DNA of 64,000 nt from UM-FILTER-38-24 sp041663205 (GTDB taxonomy: Bacteria > Patescibacteriota > Gracilibacteria > UBA1369 > LOWO2-01-FULL-3): assembly GCA_041663205.1 (NCBI GenBank), contig JBAZQZ010000002.1, positions 1 to 64,000 on the forward strand. Reading direction: 5' to 3'. The translations under genes and the position numbers were made by a program. Below, one piece after another: positions 22,738 to 32,725 of this stretch. The notes below the pieces were generated by a model. It did not search any database. It worked only from the letters and a program-made list of their open reading frames with translations, and was not told where the DNA came from. Positions within the stretch are counted from its first letter, which is position 1. Each line of letters begins with the position of its first letter.

Positions 22738-24423
22738 ATGAAGCTTTTAAAGTGGATTATTAAGGTTTTTAAGGCTTATACCTATGGGGATAAGATTATT
22801 TCCGTCTTTTGTGTGCTTGCTTTTTTGTTGATGATTGTGAAAATGATGATTTTTCCGTACGGATTTTTCAGTTTTGGGTCTTCGGATACTTATGCCGAGG
22901 GAATTGTTGCTAAAAACGGGATTCAAAATATAACTCCGCTTTTTGTTGATTATAATGATGCCGACAGGGAAGTGAGCGGTTTGGTTTTTTCCGGATTGAT
23001 GAAATATGATCCTTCAAAAAAAGCTGTTGTGGACGATATGGGTACGATGACTTTAAACGAGAGCAAAACCGAGTATGTTTTTAAAATCAGGACCGGGATA
23101 AAATGGCATGACGGAAAGGATTTTACGGTGGATGACGTGTATTTCACTTATCATGATATTGTGATGGACACCGATTTTCCGAATGAGATTCTTAAGGCGA
23201 ATTTTGACGGGGTTACTGTCGAAAAAGTCGACGACAACACGATAAAATTCAAACTTCTTAAGCCGAATGTTTTTTTTACGACAAATCTTACGACCGGAAT
23301 TTTGCCGAAGCATATTCTTGGAGGGGTGAAGTCTTATGATTTGCTTCAGGATCCCTTTAATAAGCTTCCTGTCGGGACCGGACCGTATATGGTTACAGGT
23401 CCCGTTGAGTCTTTCCCGGATGGCAGGACGCAGATTACGCTTACGATTAATCCGTATTACTATAGCCCGATTTCGGAGATTACGAATTTGAGAATTATCG
23501 CTTATCCCAGCGCGGATTTGTTGATGGAAAATATGAGTTCTTACAATGCTTCCCCTCGAGTGACCGCTGAAGTTGCCGATGCTTTCAGGGAAAATGAGAG
23601 ATTTAAGCTTTCGTCTTATGAACTTCCTCAGTATACGGCTGTATTTTTTAATATGGGGAAGGATCCGATAAAAAATAATAAAAAGCTTAGAGTTGCGCTT
23701 CAGAAAGCGATTGATAAGGATTTGCTCGTCGGGGAAAAAGGTGTTTTGAAAGATAAAGTTCGCGTGGATACGCCGATGATGGAGCTTGATCAAAACGCGT
23801 GGGTTTATAAATCCAGCAAAACCGAGGCGGAGGGTGCTCTCAAGGATGCCGGATACACTTATTCGCGGGAAAAACTTGAGGATTTGAGGTATGGCAAGGA
23901 CGGAAATCCTTTAAAATTGAATTTGATCGCGAGGATGTACGATGAGGGAACTCCTCAATACGATGAGGCAAAAGCTGTTGTCGGTTTTTTGAAATCGGCT
24001 TGGGAGGAAGTCGGAATCGGAATAGAAGTTGAATTTTTGTCACAGGATGATTTTAAAACCCGAATAATGACCAGAAAATATGACTTATTGCTCGTCGGGC
24101 AGAGCTTGGGTTACAATTTGGATACATATTCTTTTTGGCATTCTTCTCAGGCAAATGCGACCGGGCAGAATTTCTCGGATTATAAAAGTTTTGCGGTGGA
24201 CAGTTTGATAGAAGACACCAGATCCGTGTTTAATCAGGAAAAAAGAAATAAGGAAATGAATCAATTGGCGGGCTTCATAAAAGAGGATGTTCCTGCGGTT
24301 TTTCTTTACAGACCGGTTTATTATTATGCTACGGACGGCAAAGTTTCCGGTATTTCGATGGAAGGGGCGACATTTTCTTCCGACAGATTTTTCAATATAG
24401 GAGAATGGAAATTTGAGAGGTAG
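22738..24423 (+). CDS. Family 5 solute-binding protein (peptide ABC type), membrane-anchored
   Basis: The 561-residue protein matches SBP_bac_5 (DppA/OppA-like): FTVDDVYFTYHDI, LPVGTGPYMV and a conserved C-terminal domain. An uncleaved membrane segment at about residues 18-42 anchors it; there is no lipobox Cys. No permease or ATPase genes are nearby, so the transporter partners, if any, are elsewhere, or the protein works as a sensor. Ligand unknown. Confidence 0.88.
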   Translation: MKLLKWIIKVFKAYTYGDKIISVFCVLAFLLMIVKMMIFPYGFFSFGSSDTYAEGIVAKNGIQNITPLFVDYNDADREVSGLVFSGLMKYDPSKKAVVDDMGTMTLNESKTEYVFKIRTGIKWHDGKDFTVDDVYFTYHDIVMDTDFPNEILKANFDGVTVEKVDDNTIKFKLLKPNVFFTTNLTTGILPKHILGGVKSYDLLQDPFNKLPVGTGPYMVTGPVESFPDGRTQITLTINPYYYSPISEITNLRIIAYPSADLLMENMSSYNASPRVTAEVADAFRENERFKLSSYELPQYTAVFFNMGKDPIKNNKKLRVALQKAIDKDLLVGEKGVLKDKVRVDTPMMELDQNAWVYKSSKTEAEGALKDAGYTYSREKLEDLRYGKDGNPLKLNLIARMYDEGTPQYDEAKAVVGFLKSAWEEVGIGIEVEFLSQDDFKTRIMTRKYDLLLVGQSLGYNLDTYSFWHSSQANATGQNFSDYKSFAVDSLIEDTRSVFNQEKRNKEMNQLAGFIKEDVPAVFLYRPVYYYATDGKVSGISMEGATFSSDRFFNIGEWKFER

Positions 24424-24489
24424 GGCAAATTTCCCTTTACTTTCTGTCAATTATTAGGTATTTATATATGGCCTTTAATCAAAAAAACA

Positions 24490-24936
24490 ATGAAAGTCTT
24501 ATTAAATAATGATGTTAAAAAATTAGGATACAGAGGGGATATTGTGAATGTAAAAAGAGGATATTTCACAAATTATCTGCTTCCTGAAGGATTCGCTGTA
24601 ATGGCGGACGCAAGCGTTTTAAAGCTTAATGAATCAAGAAAAGCCAAGCTTGTTATGAAGAAAGAACAGCTTGTTGAAAACGCAAAAGAAGTTCTCAAAA
24701 AACTCAAAGGACTTACGGTCACGATTGCAAAGAAAATCACCTCAAAAGGGAAGCTTTACGGAGGTCTTTCCGCCGAGGATATCGTCAATGCGGTTTTGGC
24801 TAAGATTAACGTAAAACTCGAGCCTGAATATATTAAATCAGCGCAGATAAAAGAGGTCGGTGAGCATGATGTTGTTGTTCATATTACCGAGGGGGCTGAG
24901 GAGACCATAAAAGTTGTAGTTGAGGCGAAGAAATAA
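24490..24936 (+). CDS. rplI: 50S ribosomal protein L9
   Basis: The 148 residues start MKVLLNNDVKKLGYRGDIVNVK, with NYLLPEGFAV following; a long helix and a C-terminal domain complete L9. L9 is reported missing in some CPR groups, so its presence narrows the possible lineage. The next gene, ruvX, starts 12 bases downstream. Confidence 0.95.
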   Translation: MKVLLNNDVKKLGYRGDIVNVKRGYFTNYLLPEGFAVMADASVLKLNESRKAKLVMKKEQLVENAKEVLKKLKGLTVTIAKKITSKGKLYGGLSAEDIVNAVLAKINVKLEPEYIKSAQIKEVGEHDVVVHITEGAEETIKVVVEAKK

Positions 24937-24948
24937 TAAATCTTCCTT

Positions 24949-25374
24949 ATGTCTAAAGGGAAGGCTGTTTGTATAGATTACGGTAAAAAACGAATCGGTG
25001 TCGCTACCGGTGATTTGGAGATGAAAATTGCTTTTCCGAGGCAGGTTTTTGAGAATAAAGGCCTTGAGAAAGCGGCGAAGAGGGTTTTTGAGATTGTTTC
25101 GGAATTTGAGGCCGGGGTTGTCGTGCTTGGTTATCCGCTTAATATGGAGCAGGGTGCGAAGAATTCTATGATGATCGAGGTGGAAAAATTTCGCGAAATT
25201 CTTCAGGGTGTTTTGCCAAAGGAAGTTGAAATTGTTCTTTTTGATGAAAGGTTGAGTTCTTTTGAGGCAAAAGATTTTTTTAAGGATGCGAGAGAAAATA
25301 AAATTGCCACAAGTGGAAGGGATGATGCTTATGCCGCTCAAATCACTCTTCAGAGGTATTTCGATAGTTTGTAA
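24949..25374 (+). CDS. ruvX: RuvX/YqgF Holliday-junction resolvase-like nuclease
   Basis: The 141-residue RNase H-fold protein has the first acidic residue in CIDYGKKRIGVA (Asp9), a middle VVLGYPLNMEQG segment, and FDERLSSFEA plus GRDDAYAA at the C-terminus. The family is implicated in Holliday-junction resolution or in 16S rRNA 5'-end maturation. It is 3 bases from the VirD4-like gene. Confidence 0.92.
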   Translation: MSKGKAVCIDYGKKRIGVATGDLEMKIAFPRQVFENKGLEKAAKRVFEIVSEFEAGVVVLGYPLNMEQGAKNSMMIEVEKFREILQGVLPKEVEIVLFDERLSSFEAKDFFKDARENKIATSGRDDAYAAQITLQRYFDSL

Positions 25375-25377
25375 GAT

Positions 25378-27714
25378 ATGAGAAAAAAAATTGTTTTACA
25401 AGTCAAGGTTCCAAAAGATAATGAAAACGGGCCTATTGTTGCGGAGCAGATTTTTGCGACGTTACATGCTTTTTCGAGAGAGGTCGTGAGTTTTGAAATA
25501 GCGAATATCGGCAGAAGTATAAGGTTTTTTGTTGTGTTGCCGGAAAAACTGGTCGATGGCGTGGAAAGTCAGATTTATGCGCAATATCCGGATGCGGAAA
25601 TCGAGAAGGTTGTGGATTATGCGAAAAAAAATGATGAGGTGAAGAATGCCGTGATGGTCGAATTGAAGATGAAAAACAGTGATGTGTATCCGATAAAAAG
25701 GTATTCGCAATTTGAGGACAGACTTTCCAAAGTGGCTGTCGATCCGATTGCGGGAATTACTTCGTCTTTGGTGAAATTGTCTGATGTTGATGAGCAAGTT
25801 TGGGTTCAGATTGTTACAACTCCTTTGTCTGACAGATGGAAAAATATTTTCGTGAAATGTGTGAAAATTTTGGATAACGGGATTTTCGGACATATAGAAT
25901 CTTTGGAAATTTTGTATGCCAAAGCTTTTATAACACGTAAAATTTGGCCTAAAATCGTGTTTTTCCCGCTTTATTTCCTGTTTTGGCTCCATGGACTCTT
26001 TGTTAATGCGAGAATAGGCGAAAAAGCCGATATGGAGCTTGAGGAGCTTACTTCCAAATCTCATGACAGGGAGAGCGATATTGATGCGGCAATTGATAAG
26101 GTTGTGCGTCCGCTTTTTGATGTCTCAATTCGTATTCTATATTTGCCGAAACGCAAAAACGAGGAGATGGCGAAGATGAAACTTACTGAAATTGTCGGTG
26201 CGTTTAAACAGTTTAATTTTCCGCATTTAAACGGGTTCGAAGTCGGGGATTTCGTTTATGGAGAGGATGCTTTCAGGCTTTACGAAGCCAGGAAAGTGAT
26301 TGACGGAATGGCGTTAAACAATGAAGAACTTGCAACTGTTTTCCATTTGCCGAACGTGTCCGTGAAAACTCCATTGATTTATCGGGTTACGAGTAAGAAA
26401 CTTGAGCCGCCTGCAAATTTGCCTTTGGAAAGCGATGATTCCGTAGATGTCACCGTTTTGGGTCAGACAAATTTTCGGGGTATGTGTCAAAAATTTGGTA
26501 TAAAAACCGAGGATCGCAGGAGACATATGTATATTGTCGGGAAAACCGGAATGGGAAAAAGTGTTGTTCTGGAAAATATGATTGTTTCAGATATTATTGC
26601 AGGTCGCGGAATCGGGCTTATTGATCCGCACGGAGATCTTATAGAGAATGTTTTGAAAAGAATTCCCGCGAATCGAACAAATGACGTTATTTTGATTGAT
26701 CCTTCGGATAAAGATTATGCTGTCGGTTTTAATATATTTGAGGATGGCGATGAATCCAGAAGGTCTGTTGTTTGTAGCGGGATTGTCGGAATTTTCAAAA
26801 GACTTTATGCCGAAAGTTGGGGGCCCAGGCTTGAACATATTTTGAGAAATACTGTTTTGGCGCTTCTGGAAGCCAAGGGGATGACGATGCTTGGTATTAC
26901 AAGAATGCTTTCCGATGAAAAATTCAGGGAAAAAATTGTATTAAAAATCAAAGATCCCGTTGTAAAAAAATTCTGGATTGATGAATTTGGGAAAATGCAG
27001 GAAAGGCTTAGGGTAGAGGCAATTTCTCCTATTATGAATAAAGTCGGGCAGTTTCTTTCCACGAGTGTGATAAGAAATATTGTCGGACAGGCGAAGAGTA
27101 CGGTTGATTTTAGATTTCTCATGGATAATGGAAAAATTGTTTTGATAAATCTTTCGAGGGGTAAAATAGGGGATGACAATGCGGCTCTTTTGGGTTCTAT
27201 GTTTGTGACAAAATTTCAAATTGATGCGATGGGAAGGGCCGATATTGCCGAAAAAAAACGCAAAGATTTTTATTTATATGTCGATGAATTCCAAAATTTT
27301 GCGACGGATTCTTTTGCTGTTATTTTGTCGGAGGCAAGAAAATACAGATTAAATCTTACAATTGCGAATCAATATATTGCGCAGATGCCTGAGGAAGTTA
27401 AAGATGCTGTGTTTGGGAATGTCGGAAGTATTTTGTCTTTTCAAGTCGGTTATGAGGATGGCGAATATCTTTCTCAACAATTCGGGGAGGAGGTTTTGTC
27501 CGCGGATTTGGCTTTGCTTAACAAGTATACCGCTTATATGAGGCTTCTTGTTGACGGGATGCCTTCGAAAATTTTTTCTTTGTCTACTTTGCCGCCTTCA
27601 GGTAGTATTGCAGGTGATGATTATGTGAAGAAAATTTTGAGAGTTTCCAGAGAAAGGTATGCGAGAAAAGTTGAGGAAGTGGAGGAAAAGATAAGAAAAT
27701 GGATGTTAAATTAA
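25378..27714 (+). CDS. VirD4/TraG-like type IV secretion ATPase
   Basis: The 778-residue protein has Walker A GKTGMGKS (388-395), Walker B YVDEFQNF (Asp636, Glu637), and the LIDPHGDL and ANQYIAQMPEEVKDAVFGNVGS blocks seen in coupling proteins and their CPR homologues. A hydrophobic stretch near 180-205 probably spans the membrane. Such ATPases move DNA or proteins through type IV machines. No other secretion genes are adjacent; a VirB2-like membrane protein is at 59.6 kb. Confidence 0.85.
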   Translation: MRKKIVLQVKVPKDNENGPIVAEQIFATLHAFSREVVSFEIANIGRSIRFFVVLPEKLVDGVESQIYAQYPDAEIEKVVDYAKKNDEVKNAVMVELKMKNSDVYPIKRYSQFEDRLSKVAVDPIAGITSSLVKLSDVDEQVWVQIVTTPLSDRWKNIFVKCVKILDNGIFGHIESLEILYAKAFITRKIWPKIVFFPLYFLFWLHGLFVNARIGEKADMELEELTSKSHDRESDIDAAIDKVVRPLFDVSIRILYLPKRKNEEMAKMKLTEIVGAFKQFNFPHLNGFEVGDFVYGEDAFRLYEARKVIDGMALNNEELATVFHLPNVSVKTPLIYRVTSKKLEPPANLPLESDDSVDVTVLGQTNFRGMCQKFGIKTEDRRRHMYIVGKTGMGKSVVLENMIVSDIIAGRGIGLIDPHGDLIENVLKRIPANRTNDVILIDPSDKDYAVGFNIFEDGDESRRSVVCSGIVGIFKRLYAESWGPRLEHILRNTVLALLEAKGMTMLGITRMLSDEKFREKIVLKIKDPVVKKFWIDEFGKMQERLRVEAISPIMNKVGQFLSTSVIRNIVGQAKSTVDFRFLMDNGKIVLINLSRGKIGDDNAALLGSMFVTKFQIDAMGRADIAEKKRKDFYLYVDEFQNFATDSFAVILSEARKYRLNLTIANQYIAQMPEEVKDAVFGNVGSILSFQVGYEDGEYLSQQFGEEVLSADLALLNKYTAYMRLLVDGMPSKIFSLSTLPPSGSIAGDDYVKKILRVSRERYARKVEEVEEKIRKWMLN

Positions 27715-27718
27715 TATT

Positions 27719-28447
27719 ATGTTTGAGTTTTTCAGGTCTGTAAAAAATAGGTATAAGGTTCTTTTTAAGCAGAAATATTTTGCCGTTTCTTTTTTGGTTG
27801 CAGTGTGTATTTTTTTTGGAGGATATTTGGTGAGTTATTACACGAGTGGTTTTAATGATACTTTTGTTTATCCGTCGGTGGGGGATTCCATATTGGATAA
27901 TATTTCCACTTATAATCTGGAGTTTTTATATGTTTGGGGTATTTATATTTTACTTGCGGTTATTTTAATTTATGCGTTTGTTTTTGTGCCGGAGAGAGGG
28001 CCTTTTATTTTAAAGACTTATGGTATTTTGCTTTTAGTTCGCGGAATTTTCATATTACTTACGAATTACGGACCTCCTGCCGGCTTTTTTTATGCGGATG
28101 GGGTTCTTCCCGGAAATTATTTGATGCAGAAGTTTTTGTTTAAAAATGATTTGTTTTTCTCCGGGCATGTCGCTATTCCGTTTTTAGCGGCGCTTTTGTT
28201 CAGGGGGACAAATAAATTTATTCAGTGGTTTTTGGTTATAGGTTCTTTGGTGATGGGGATCACTGTTTTGCTTATGCATGTGCATTATTCGATCGATGTT
28301 TTTGCGGCGTATTTTATTACGTACGGAGTTTATGCCGTCAGTAATGAATTTTTCGGGAGGTTAAATGAAAAATTCTTTGGATGGCGAGGTTTTTGTTGCG
28401 AGCATGGACGCAATGAAATGACTATAAAAATTGAGGGGAAGAAATAA
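27719..28447 (+). CDS. PAP2-superfamily (sphingomyelin-synthase-like) membrane phosphatase
   Basis: The 242-residue protein has about six membrane segments and the motif pair FFSGHVAIP (about residue 144) and HVHYSIDVFAAYF (about 184), the His/His/Asp catalytic layout of PAP2_C. It could act on lipid phosphates or transfer head groups. It begins 4 bases after the ATPase gene and its end overlaps pgk by 26 bases. Confidence 0.8.
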   Translation: MFEFFRSVKNRYKVLFKQKYFAVSFLVAVCIFFGGYLVSYYTSGFNDTFVYPSVGDSILDNISTYNLEFLYVWGIYILLAVILIYAFVFVPERGPFILKTYGILLLVRGIFILLTNYGPPAGFFYADGVLPGNYLMQKFLFKNDLFFSGHVAIPFLAALLFRGTNKFIQWFLVIGSLVMGITVLLMHVHYSIDVFAAYFITYGVYAVSNEFFGRLNEKFFGWRGFCCEHGRNEMTIKIEGKK

Positions 28448-29630
28448 GCGGGGATATTCCGGGAAGTTTGTCTCCTGATAGGAATTCGATGCATGCGCCT
28501 CCGCCTGTTGAGATGTGTGTGAATTTTTCTTGTGCGATTCCGAGTTTTTTTATTGCATCTGCGGTGTCTCCGCCTCCGAGGATTGAAAGACATTTGTGAT
28601 TTGCGATGGCTTCTGCCACGCGTTTTGTTCCGTTTAAAAATGGCTTGTATTCGTAGACGCCGACAGGTCCGTTCCAAATTATTGTGCCGGATTTGTTTAT
28701 TATTTCGATAAATTTTTCGATTGTTTTTGCGCCGATGTCGAAAATTTTCATGTCTGTCGGAAGGCTTTCTACGGCCATTTCCTTGGTTTGTGCTTCGTTC
28801 GAAAGCTCTTTTGCGGCGATTACATCCGTCGGCAAGTTCAATGCGTCTTCTTTTGAATTTAATTTTTCTATGATTTGTTTTGCGAGGGCTGATTTATCTT
28901 TTTCGCAAAGTGATTCTCCGATGTTTATACCTTTTGCGAATAAAAATGTGTTTGCCAATCCGCCTCCGATCAAGAAATAATCGGCTTTGTCTAAAAAGTG
29001 CTGTATTATGCCGATTTTCGTGTCTATTTTTGCGCCTCCGAAAATCATAGTGACGGGCTTTGGCGGATTTTGATCGAGTACTTTTGAAAGTTCGGAAATT
29101 TCTTTTTCCATTAAAAGGCCCGCATATGCCGGCAAGTACTCCGCCAGTCCTGCGGTGGATGCGTGTTTTCTATGTGCTGTGCCGAATGCATCGTTTACGA
29201 AAATTTCTCCAAGTGATGCCAATTCTTTTGTAAAATTTGTTTCACATTCTTCTTCCTCTTTTTTAAATCTCATATTTTCGAGAAGAATTATTTCTCCGTT
29301 TTGCATTTTATTGATTTCTATTTTTACGTTTTCGCTCAATATTTCATCCAGTTTTTTTACCGGTTTGTTTAGCAGTTTTGAGAGGTGTGTGCCGATTTTG
29401 TTTAGTCTTAGCTCTTCTTTCACTGTCCCGTCGGGTCTTCCGAGGTGAGACATAATTATTATTTTTGCTCCTTTTTCTGTCAGAAATTTTATTGTCGGCA
29501 AAGATTCGACGATTCTTGTGTCGTCTTCTATCTCCCCGTTTTTTTTGTTTATCGGTACGTTGAAATCAACTCTTAGAAGAATTTTTTTGCCTTCGATGTT
29601 TTCTACGTCTTTTAGTGTTCGGATGTTCAT
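28422..29630 (-). CDS. pgk: Phosphoglycerate kinase
   Basis: The 402-residue protein has RVDFNVPINK at about 20-29, the MSHLGRPDG segment and the C-terminal GGGDTADAI and STGGGACIEFL. It performs ATP-forming transfer from 1,3-bisphosphoglycerate. It is last in the unit fmt-ribE-ribH-pgk; ribH ends 5 bases upstream. Confidence 0.96.
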   Translation of the reverse strand: MNIRTLKDVENIEGKKILLRVDFNVPINKKNGEIEDDTRIVESLPTIKFLTEKGAKIIIMSHLGRPDGTVKEELRLNKIGTHLSKLLNKPVKKLDEILSENVKIEINKMQNGEIILLENMRFKKEEEECETNFTKELASLGEIFVNDAFGTAHRKHASTAGLAEYLPAYAGLLMEKEISELSKVLDQNPPKPVTMIFGGAKIDTKIGIIQHFLDKADYFLIGGGLANTFLFAKGINIGESLCEKDKSALAKQIIEKLNSKEDALNLPTDVIAAKELSNEAQTKEMAVESLPTDMKIFDIGAKTIEKFIEIINKSGTIIWNGPVGVYEYKPFLNGTKRVAEAIANHKCLSILGGGDTADAIKKLGIAQEKFTHISTGGGACIEFLSGDKLPGISPLISSPQFL

Positions 29631-29635
29631 ATTTT

Positions 29636-30100
29636 TTATTTAAAATTTGTTTGCAGAAGTGCGGCGATTGCGTACTGTTTTCCTTTGTTCAATTTGTTTT
29701 TAGATACCCTGTCTTTTACTTGTTTTTCGTTTTCGCATGCAAGAATCCCGAAAGAGATAGGTGTGTTTTTTGTCATCTGTAAGGCCATAAGTGCGTTGTA
29801 TGTTGTTTGTGTTACAAGGTCGAAGTGGGGTGTTTCTCCTCGGATTACTATTCCAAGTGCTATTATTGTGTCAGGGCTGTGGTTTTCTATTATTTTTTTA
29901 CATGCGAACGGAATTTCAAGTGTGCCCGCGCATCTGAAAAGTTTTATGTTTTTTTCTTGCACGTGATTTTTTAATAATTCTTCTTTTGTGTTTTTGAATA
30001 ATTCGAGCCCGTATTTTTCGTTGAAGTGGGGGAGTATTATCGCAATTTTCAATTTTTCTCCGTTGATATTTTGTGTTTTGTTCAGTCCTTCTTTTGTCAT
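29636..30100 (-). CDS. ribH: 6,7-dimethyl-8-ribityllumazine synthase
   Basis: The 154-residue protein has the lumazine synthase core CAGTLEIPFA, ALGIVIRGETPHFDLV (catalytic His) and PISFGILACENEKQ. It makes lumazine for riboflavin. The start overlaps the end of ribE by 4 bases. No ribA, ribB or ribD is in the window. Confidence 0.94.
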   Translation of the reverse strand: MTKEGLNKTQNINGEKLKIAIILPHFNEKYGLELFKNTKEELLKNHVQEKNIKLFRCAGTLEIPFACKKIIENHSPDTIIALGIVIRGETPHFDLVTQTTYNALMALQMTKNTPISFGILACENEKQVKDRVSKNKLNKGKQYAIAALLQTNFK

Positions 30101-30687
30101 TTTGTGTTTATTATTTTATTCAAGTATCTTGCGATCATGTCCGCTTCTATGTTTACTATATCATTTTTTTTGAGACCGGATAAATTTGTATTTTTGAGCG
30201 TGTAAGGGATCAGGTCGACGCTAAATTTTTCGTTTTCGGTGTCTGATATCGTAAGTGATACGCCATTTATTGAAATCGAGCCTTTATAAGCCACAAAAGG
30301 GCTCATGTTTTTTGAAAGAGAAATTGTTATTCTTGTTCTTTTTTTGTCGTTTTCTATTTTTAAGATTTTTCCTGTTTCGTCCACGTGTCCTTGAACAAAA
30401 TGTCCATCAATCTTTTCGTTCCATCTTATAGATTTTTCAAGATTTACCAATGCCCCTTTTTTAAGTTTTTTGAAATTTGTTTTCTTTAAAGTTTCTTCCA
30501 TGGCTTCAAATGTAAATTTGTTTTTTGTTAAATTTACGACAGTTGTGCACACTCCGTTTATCGCTATTGAATCTCCGATTTTTACATCCTTTAAGAAATT
30601 TTTAGTTTCTATTTCGAATCTCCAGGTTTTGCTGTCTTTTTTTATGGAGATTGTCTTGCCCTGTTTTTGTATGATTCCTGTAAACAT
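30097..30687 (-). CDS. ribE: Riboflavin synthase alpha subunit
   Basis: The ~196-residue protein has two lumazine-binding domains: MFTGII at the start, and two copies of the DSIAINGVCTTV / GSISINGVSLTI motif with GHFVQGHVD between. It dismutates two lumazines to riboflavin. ATG 30687 (MFTGII) is the family start; a TTG 9 bases upstream is not needed. No FMN riboswitch fits in the 11-base gap behind fmt. Confidence 0.94.
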   Translation of the reverse strand: MFTGIIQKQGKTISIKKDSKTWRFEIETKNFLKDVKIGDSIAINGVCTTVVNLTKNKFTFEAMEETLKKTNFKKLKKGALVNLEKSIRWNEKIDGHFVQGHVDETGKILKIENDKKRTRITISLSKNMSPFVAYKGSISINGVSLTISDTENEKFSVDLIPYTLKNTNLSGLKKNDIVNIEADMIARYLNKIINTK

Positions 30688-30698
30688 GTTTGTCAAAG

Positions 30699-31628
30699 TC
30701 AGACGCTTTCAGGGCTTTCTATTTGCGTTTTATATCCATTTAAAAATTCTTTGTCGGACATTTCTTTTTTTCCTTCGATTTGGAGTTTTTTGGGGAGAAT
30801 GTTTCCGTTCTTTGCTGAAATTTTTAGTATTCCGGATTCTGTGAAAAATTTTCCTGGCGTTGTTTTTCCTTCTTTTTTTTCCAATTTCGCTTCAAGTATT
30901 TTTATTTTTTTGTCTTTGAATTTTGTTTGAGCTGACGGCCATGGATTGTATGCTCGGATCATATTGTATATTTTTTCCGCAGGGAGATCCCAATTTATTT
31001 CTCCGTCTTTCTTTTCTATCTTTCTGCAATAGGTCGCTTTGGATTCGATTTGTTTCAGAGGATACAATGTTTTTTCCTTAATGTCCGTTAAAACCAACGG
31101 TGTTATTTTCGCGCTTAAAGTCTGTAGTTTTTTGCTTAGTGTTTCCATGTCGTCCAGGTCTTCGATTTCTATTCTTTGAAGTAAATATACCGGACCTTGA
31201 TCCAATTTTTCGTCCATTTTCATTATGCTTATTCCCGTGTCCTTATCTCCGTTTAGCAGCGCTTCCTGGATGGGGGATGCGCCTCTATATCTTGGCAGTA
31301 ATGAGGCGTGAATGTTTATACATCCGTGTTTCGGAATTTCCAAAATTTCTTTGTCTAAAATCATTCCAAAGGCTAAAACCACGAAAAAATCAGCTTCGAT
31401 GTTTTTTAGTTCTTCTTTCAATTCTTTTTTGTTTTTTGGTTGAATCACTTTAATCCCGAGTTTTTTTGCGGATATTTTTACCGGGGAGGGAGTCAATTCT
31501 TGTTTTCTGCCAACTTTTTTGTCTGGTTGTGTTACAACGCATAAGACCTCTGTTTCTTTCGCTAAAGATTCAAGAGTTGGCACTGCGAATTCCGGTGTTC
31601 CAAAAAATACTATTTTCATGATGTTCAT
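30699..31628 (-). CDS. fmt: Methionyl-tRNA formyltransferase
   Basis: The 309-residue protein has KIVFFGTPEFAVPTLESL at the N-terminus, the INIHASLLPRYRGASPIQEALLNGD block with catalytic Asn/His/Asp, and a C-terminal OB-like domain with FKDKKIKI. It formylates Met-tRNA for initiation. ATG 31628 or 31619 (MKIVFFG) are both possible; the second matches the family better. It is first in the unit with ribE, ribH and pgk. Confidence 0.94.
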   Translation of the reverse strand: MNIMKIVFFGTPEFAVPTLESLAKETEVLCVVTQPDKKVGRKQELTPSPVKISAKKLGIKVIQPKNKKELKEELKNIEADFFVVLAFGMILDKEILEIPKHGCINIHASLLPRYRGASPIQEALLNGDKDTGISIMKMDEKLDQGPVYLLQRIEIEDLDDMETLSKKLQTLSAKITPLVLTDIKEKTLYPLKQIESKATYCRKIEKKDGEINWDLPAEKIYNMIRAYNPWPSAQTKFKDKKIKILEAKLEKKEGKTTPGKFFTESGILKISAKNGNILPKKLQIEGKKEMSDKEFLNGYKTQIESPESV

Positions 31629-31654
31629 ACTATCACATCCTTGCTAAAAATAAC

Positions 31655-31682
31655 TTGATTTATTTTGATTTTGCGGTATAAT
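31655..31682 (+). promoter_or_regulatory. Promoter of the DHH phosphoesterase gene
   Basis: TTGATT (31655-31660), 16 bases, TATAAT (31677-31682); leader about 30 bases. Confidence 0.65.
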
Positions 31683-31719
31683 TTATTCTTTTACAATCAA
31701 CTAATTACCAAAGGCTGAG

Positions 31720-32703
31720 ATGAAAGAATTGTTTAGAGAGGCAAATAATGGCTTGATAAAGGCAAGTAAGATACTTGTGGTTTCACACAGGAAGCCTGAT
31801 AGTGATACTCTTGGGGCTGCTCTTTCTCTAAAAATATGGCTTGAGAAGATGGGGAAAGCGGTTACTCTTGCTTGTTCCGACAAACCTTCGAAGGTTTTTT
31901 CTTTTCTGCCTTTTGTTGGGGAATATGTTGACGAATTTGAGTTGAAGGATTTTGATTACATGATTTGCACGGATTGCGGGGCCTCCTATATGACCAATTT
32001 TCATTTGAAATATCCTGATTTTTTTAATTCCGGTATCACTATTTTAAATATAGATCATCATGCTTCCAATGATAATTTTGGCACTATAAATATTGTGGAT
32101 GTTTTGGCTCCTTCTGCGACTACGATTGTTTATAGATTTTTTAAATTTCTCGGTGTTGAAATTGATAAGGATATGGCGACTTGTCTTCTTTCGGGTGTTT
32201 ATAGTGACACCGGTAGTTTTATGCATTCAAATACTTCTCAGGAAGTTTTTGAGATAGCGTCGGATTTGATTTTAAAGGGTGCTGATTTTAGGGCTATTGT
32301 AAAATTATTGTTTAAGTCGAATACGGTTAACGGCCTTAGGTTATGGGGACGTGTTATGGAAAAAGCTTTCAAGACCCCTGACGATGTTGTCGTTTCTGTT
32401 ATAAAAGAAGACGAATATTCATCTTGTGACGCTTCTCCCGATCAATTATCTGGGGTTATAGATTATTTGAATATGGTTCCCGGTGCGCGTTTTGCGGTTT
32501 TGCTTAATGAGGACCGAAAGGGGAATGTGAAGGGATCGTTTAGAACGCGTCTCGACGACGTTGATTTGTCGAAGGTGGTTGCTGATTTTGGCGGAGGCGG
32601 GCATAGCAAGGCTTCGGGATTTTCCATGAAGGGGAAACTTGTGGAGGAGGTCAAATATTCTATTGTCGATGAAAATTCCAATAAAAAGGTTTTGGAATTT
32701 TAG
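31720..32703 (+). CDS. NrnA-like DHH/DHHA1 phosphoesterase
   Basis: The 327-residue protein has HRKPDSDTLGA (Asp27, Asp29), TDCG, and the DHH motif at 112-114 (IDHHASND). The C-terminal DHHA1 domain ends in GGGHSKASGF. NrnA-type enzymes degrade nanoRNAs and dephosphorylate pAp. It is followed after 22 bases by a membrane-protein gene. Confidence 0.9.
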   Translation: MKELFREANNGLIKASKILVVSHRKPDSDTLGAALSLKIWLEKMGKAVTLACSDKPSKVFSFLPFVGEYVDEFELKDFDYMICTDCGASYMTNFHLKYPDFFNSGITILNIDHHASNDNFGTINIVDVLAPSATTIVYRFFKFLGVEIDKDMATCLLSGVYSDTGSFMHSNTSQEVFEIASDLILKGADFRAIVKLLFKSNTVNGLRLWGRVMEKAFKTPDDVVVSVIKEDEYSSCDASPDQLSGVIDYLNMVPGARFAVLLNEDRKGNVKGSFRTRLDDVDLSKVVADFGGGGHSKASGFSMKGKLVEEVKYSIVDENSNKKVLEF

Positions 32704-32725
32704 ATTTTATTGCTAGAATTTTTTT

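Noticed and set aside
30688..30698. FMN riboswitch before ribE
   Set aside because: Only 11 bases separate fmt and ribE, and no RFN-like sequence occurs upstream of fmt.
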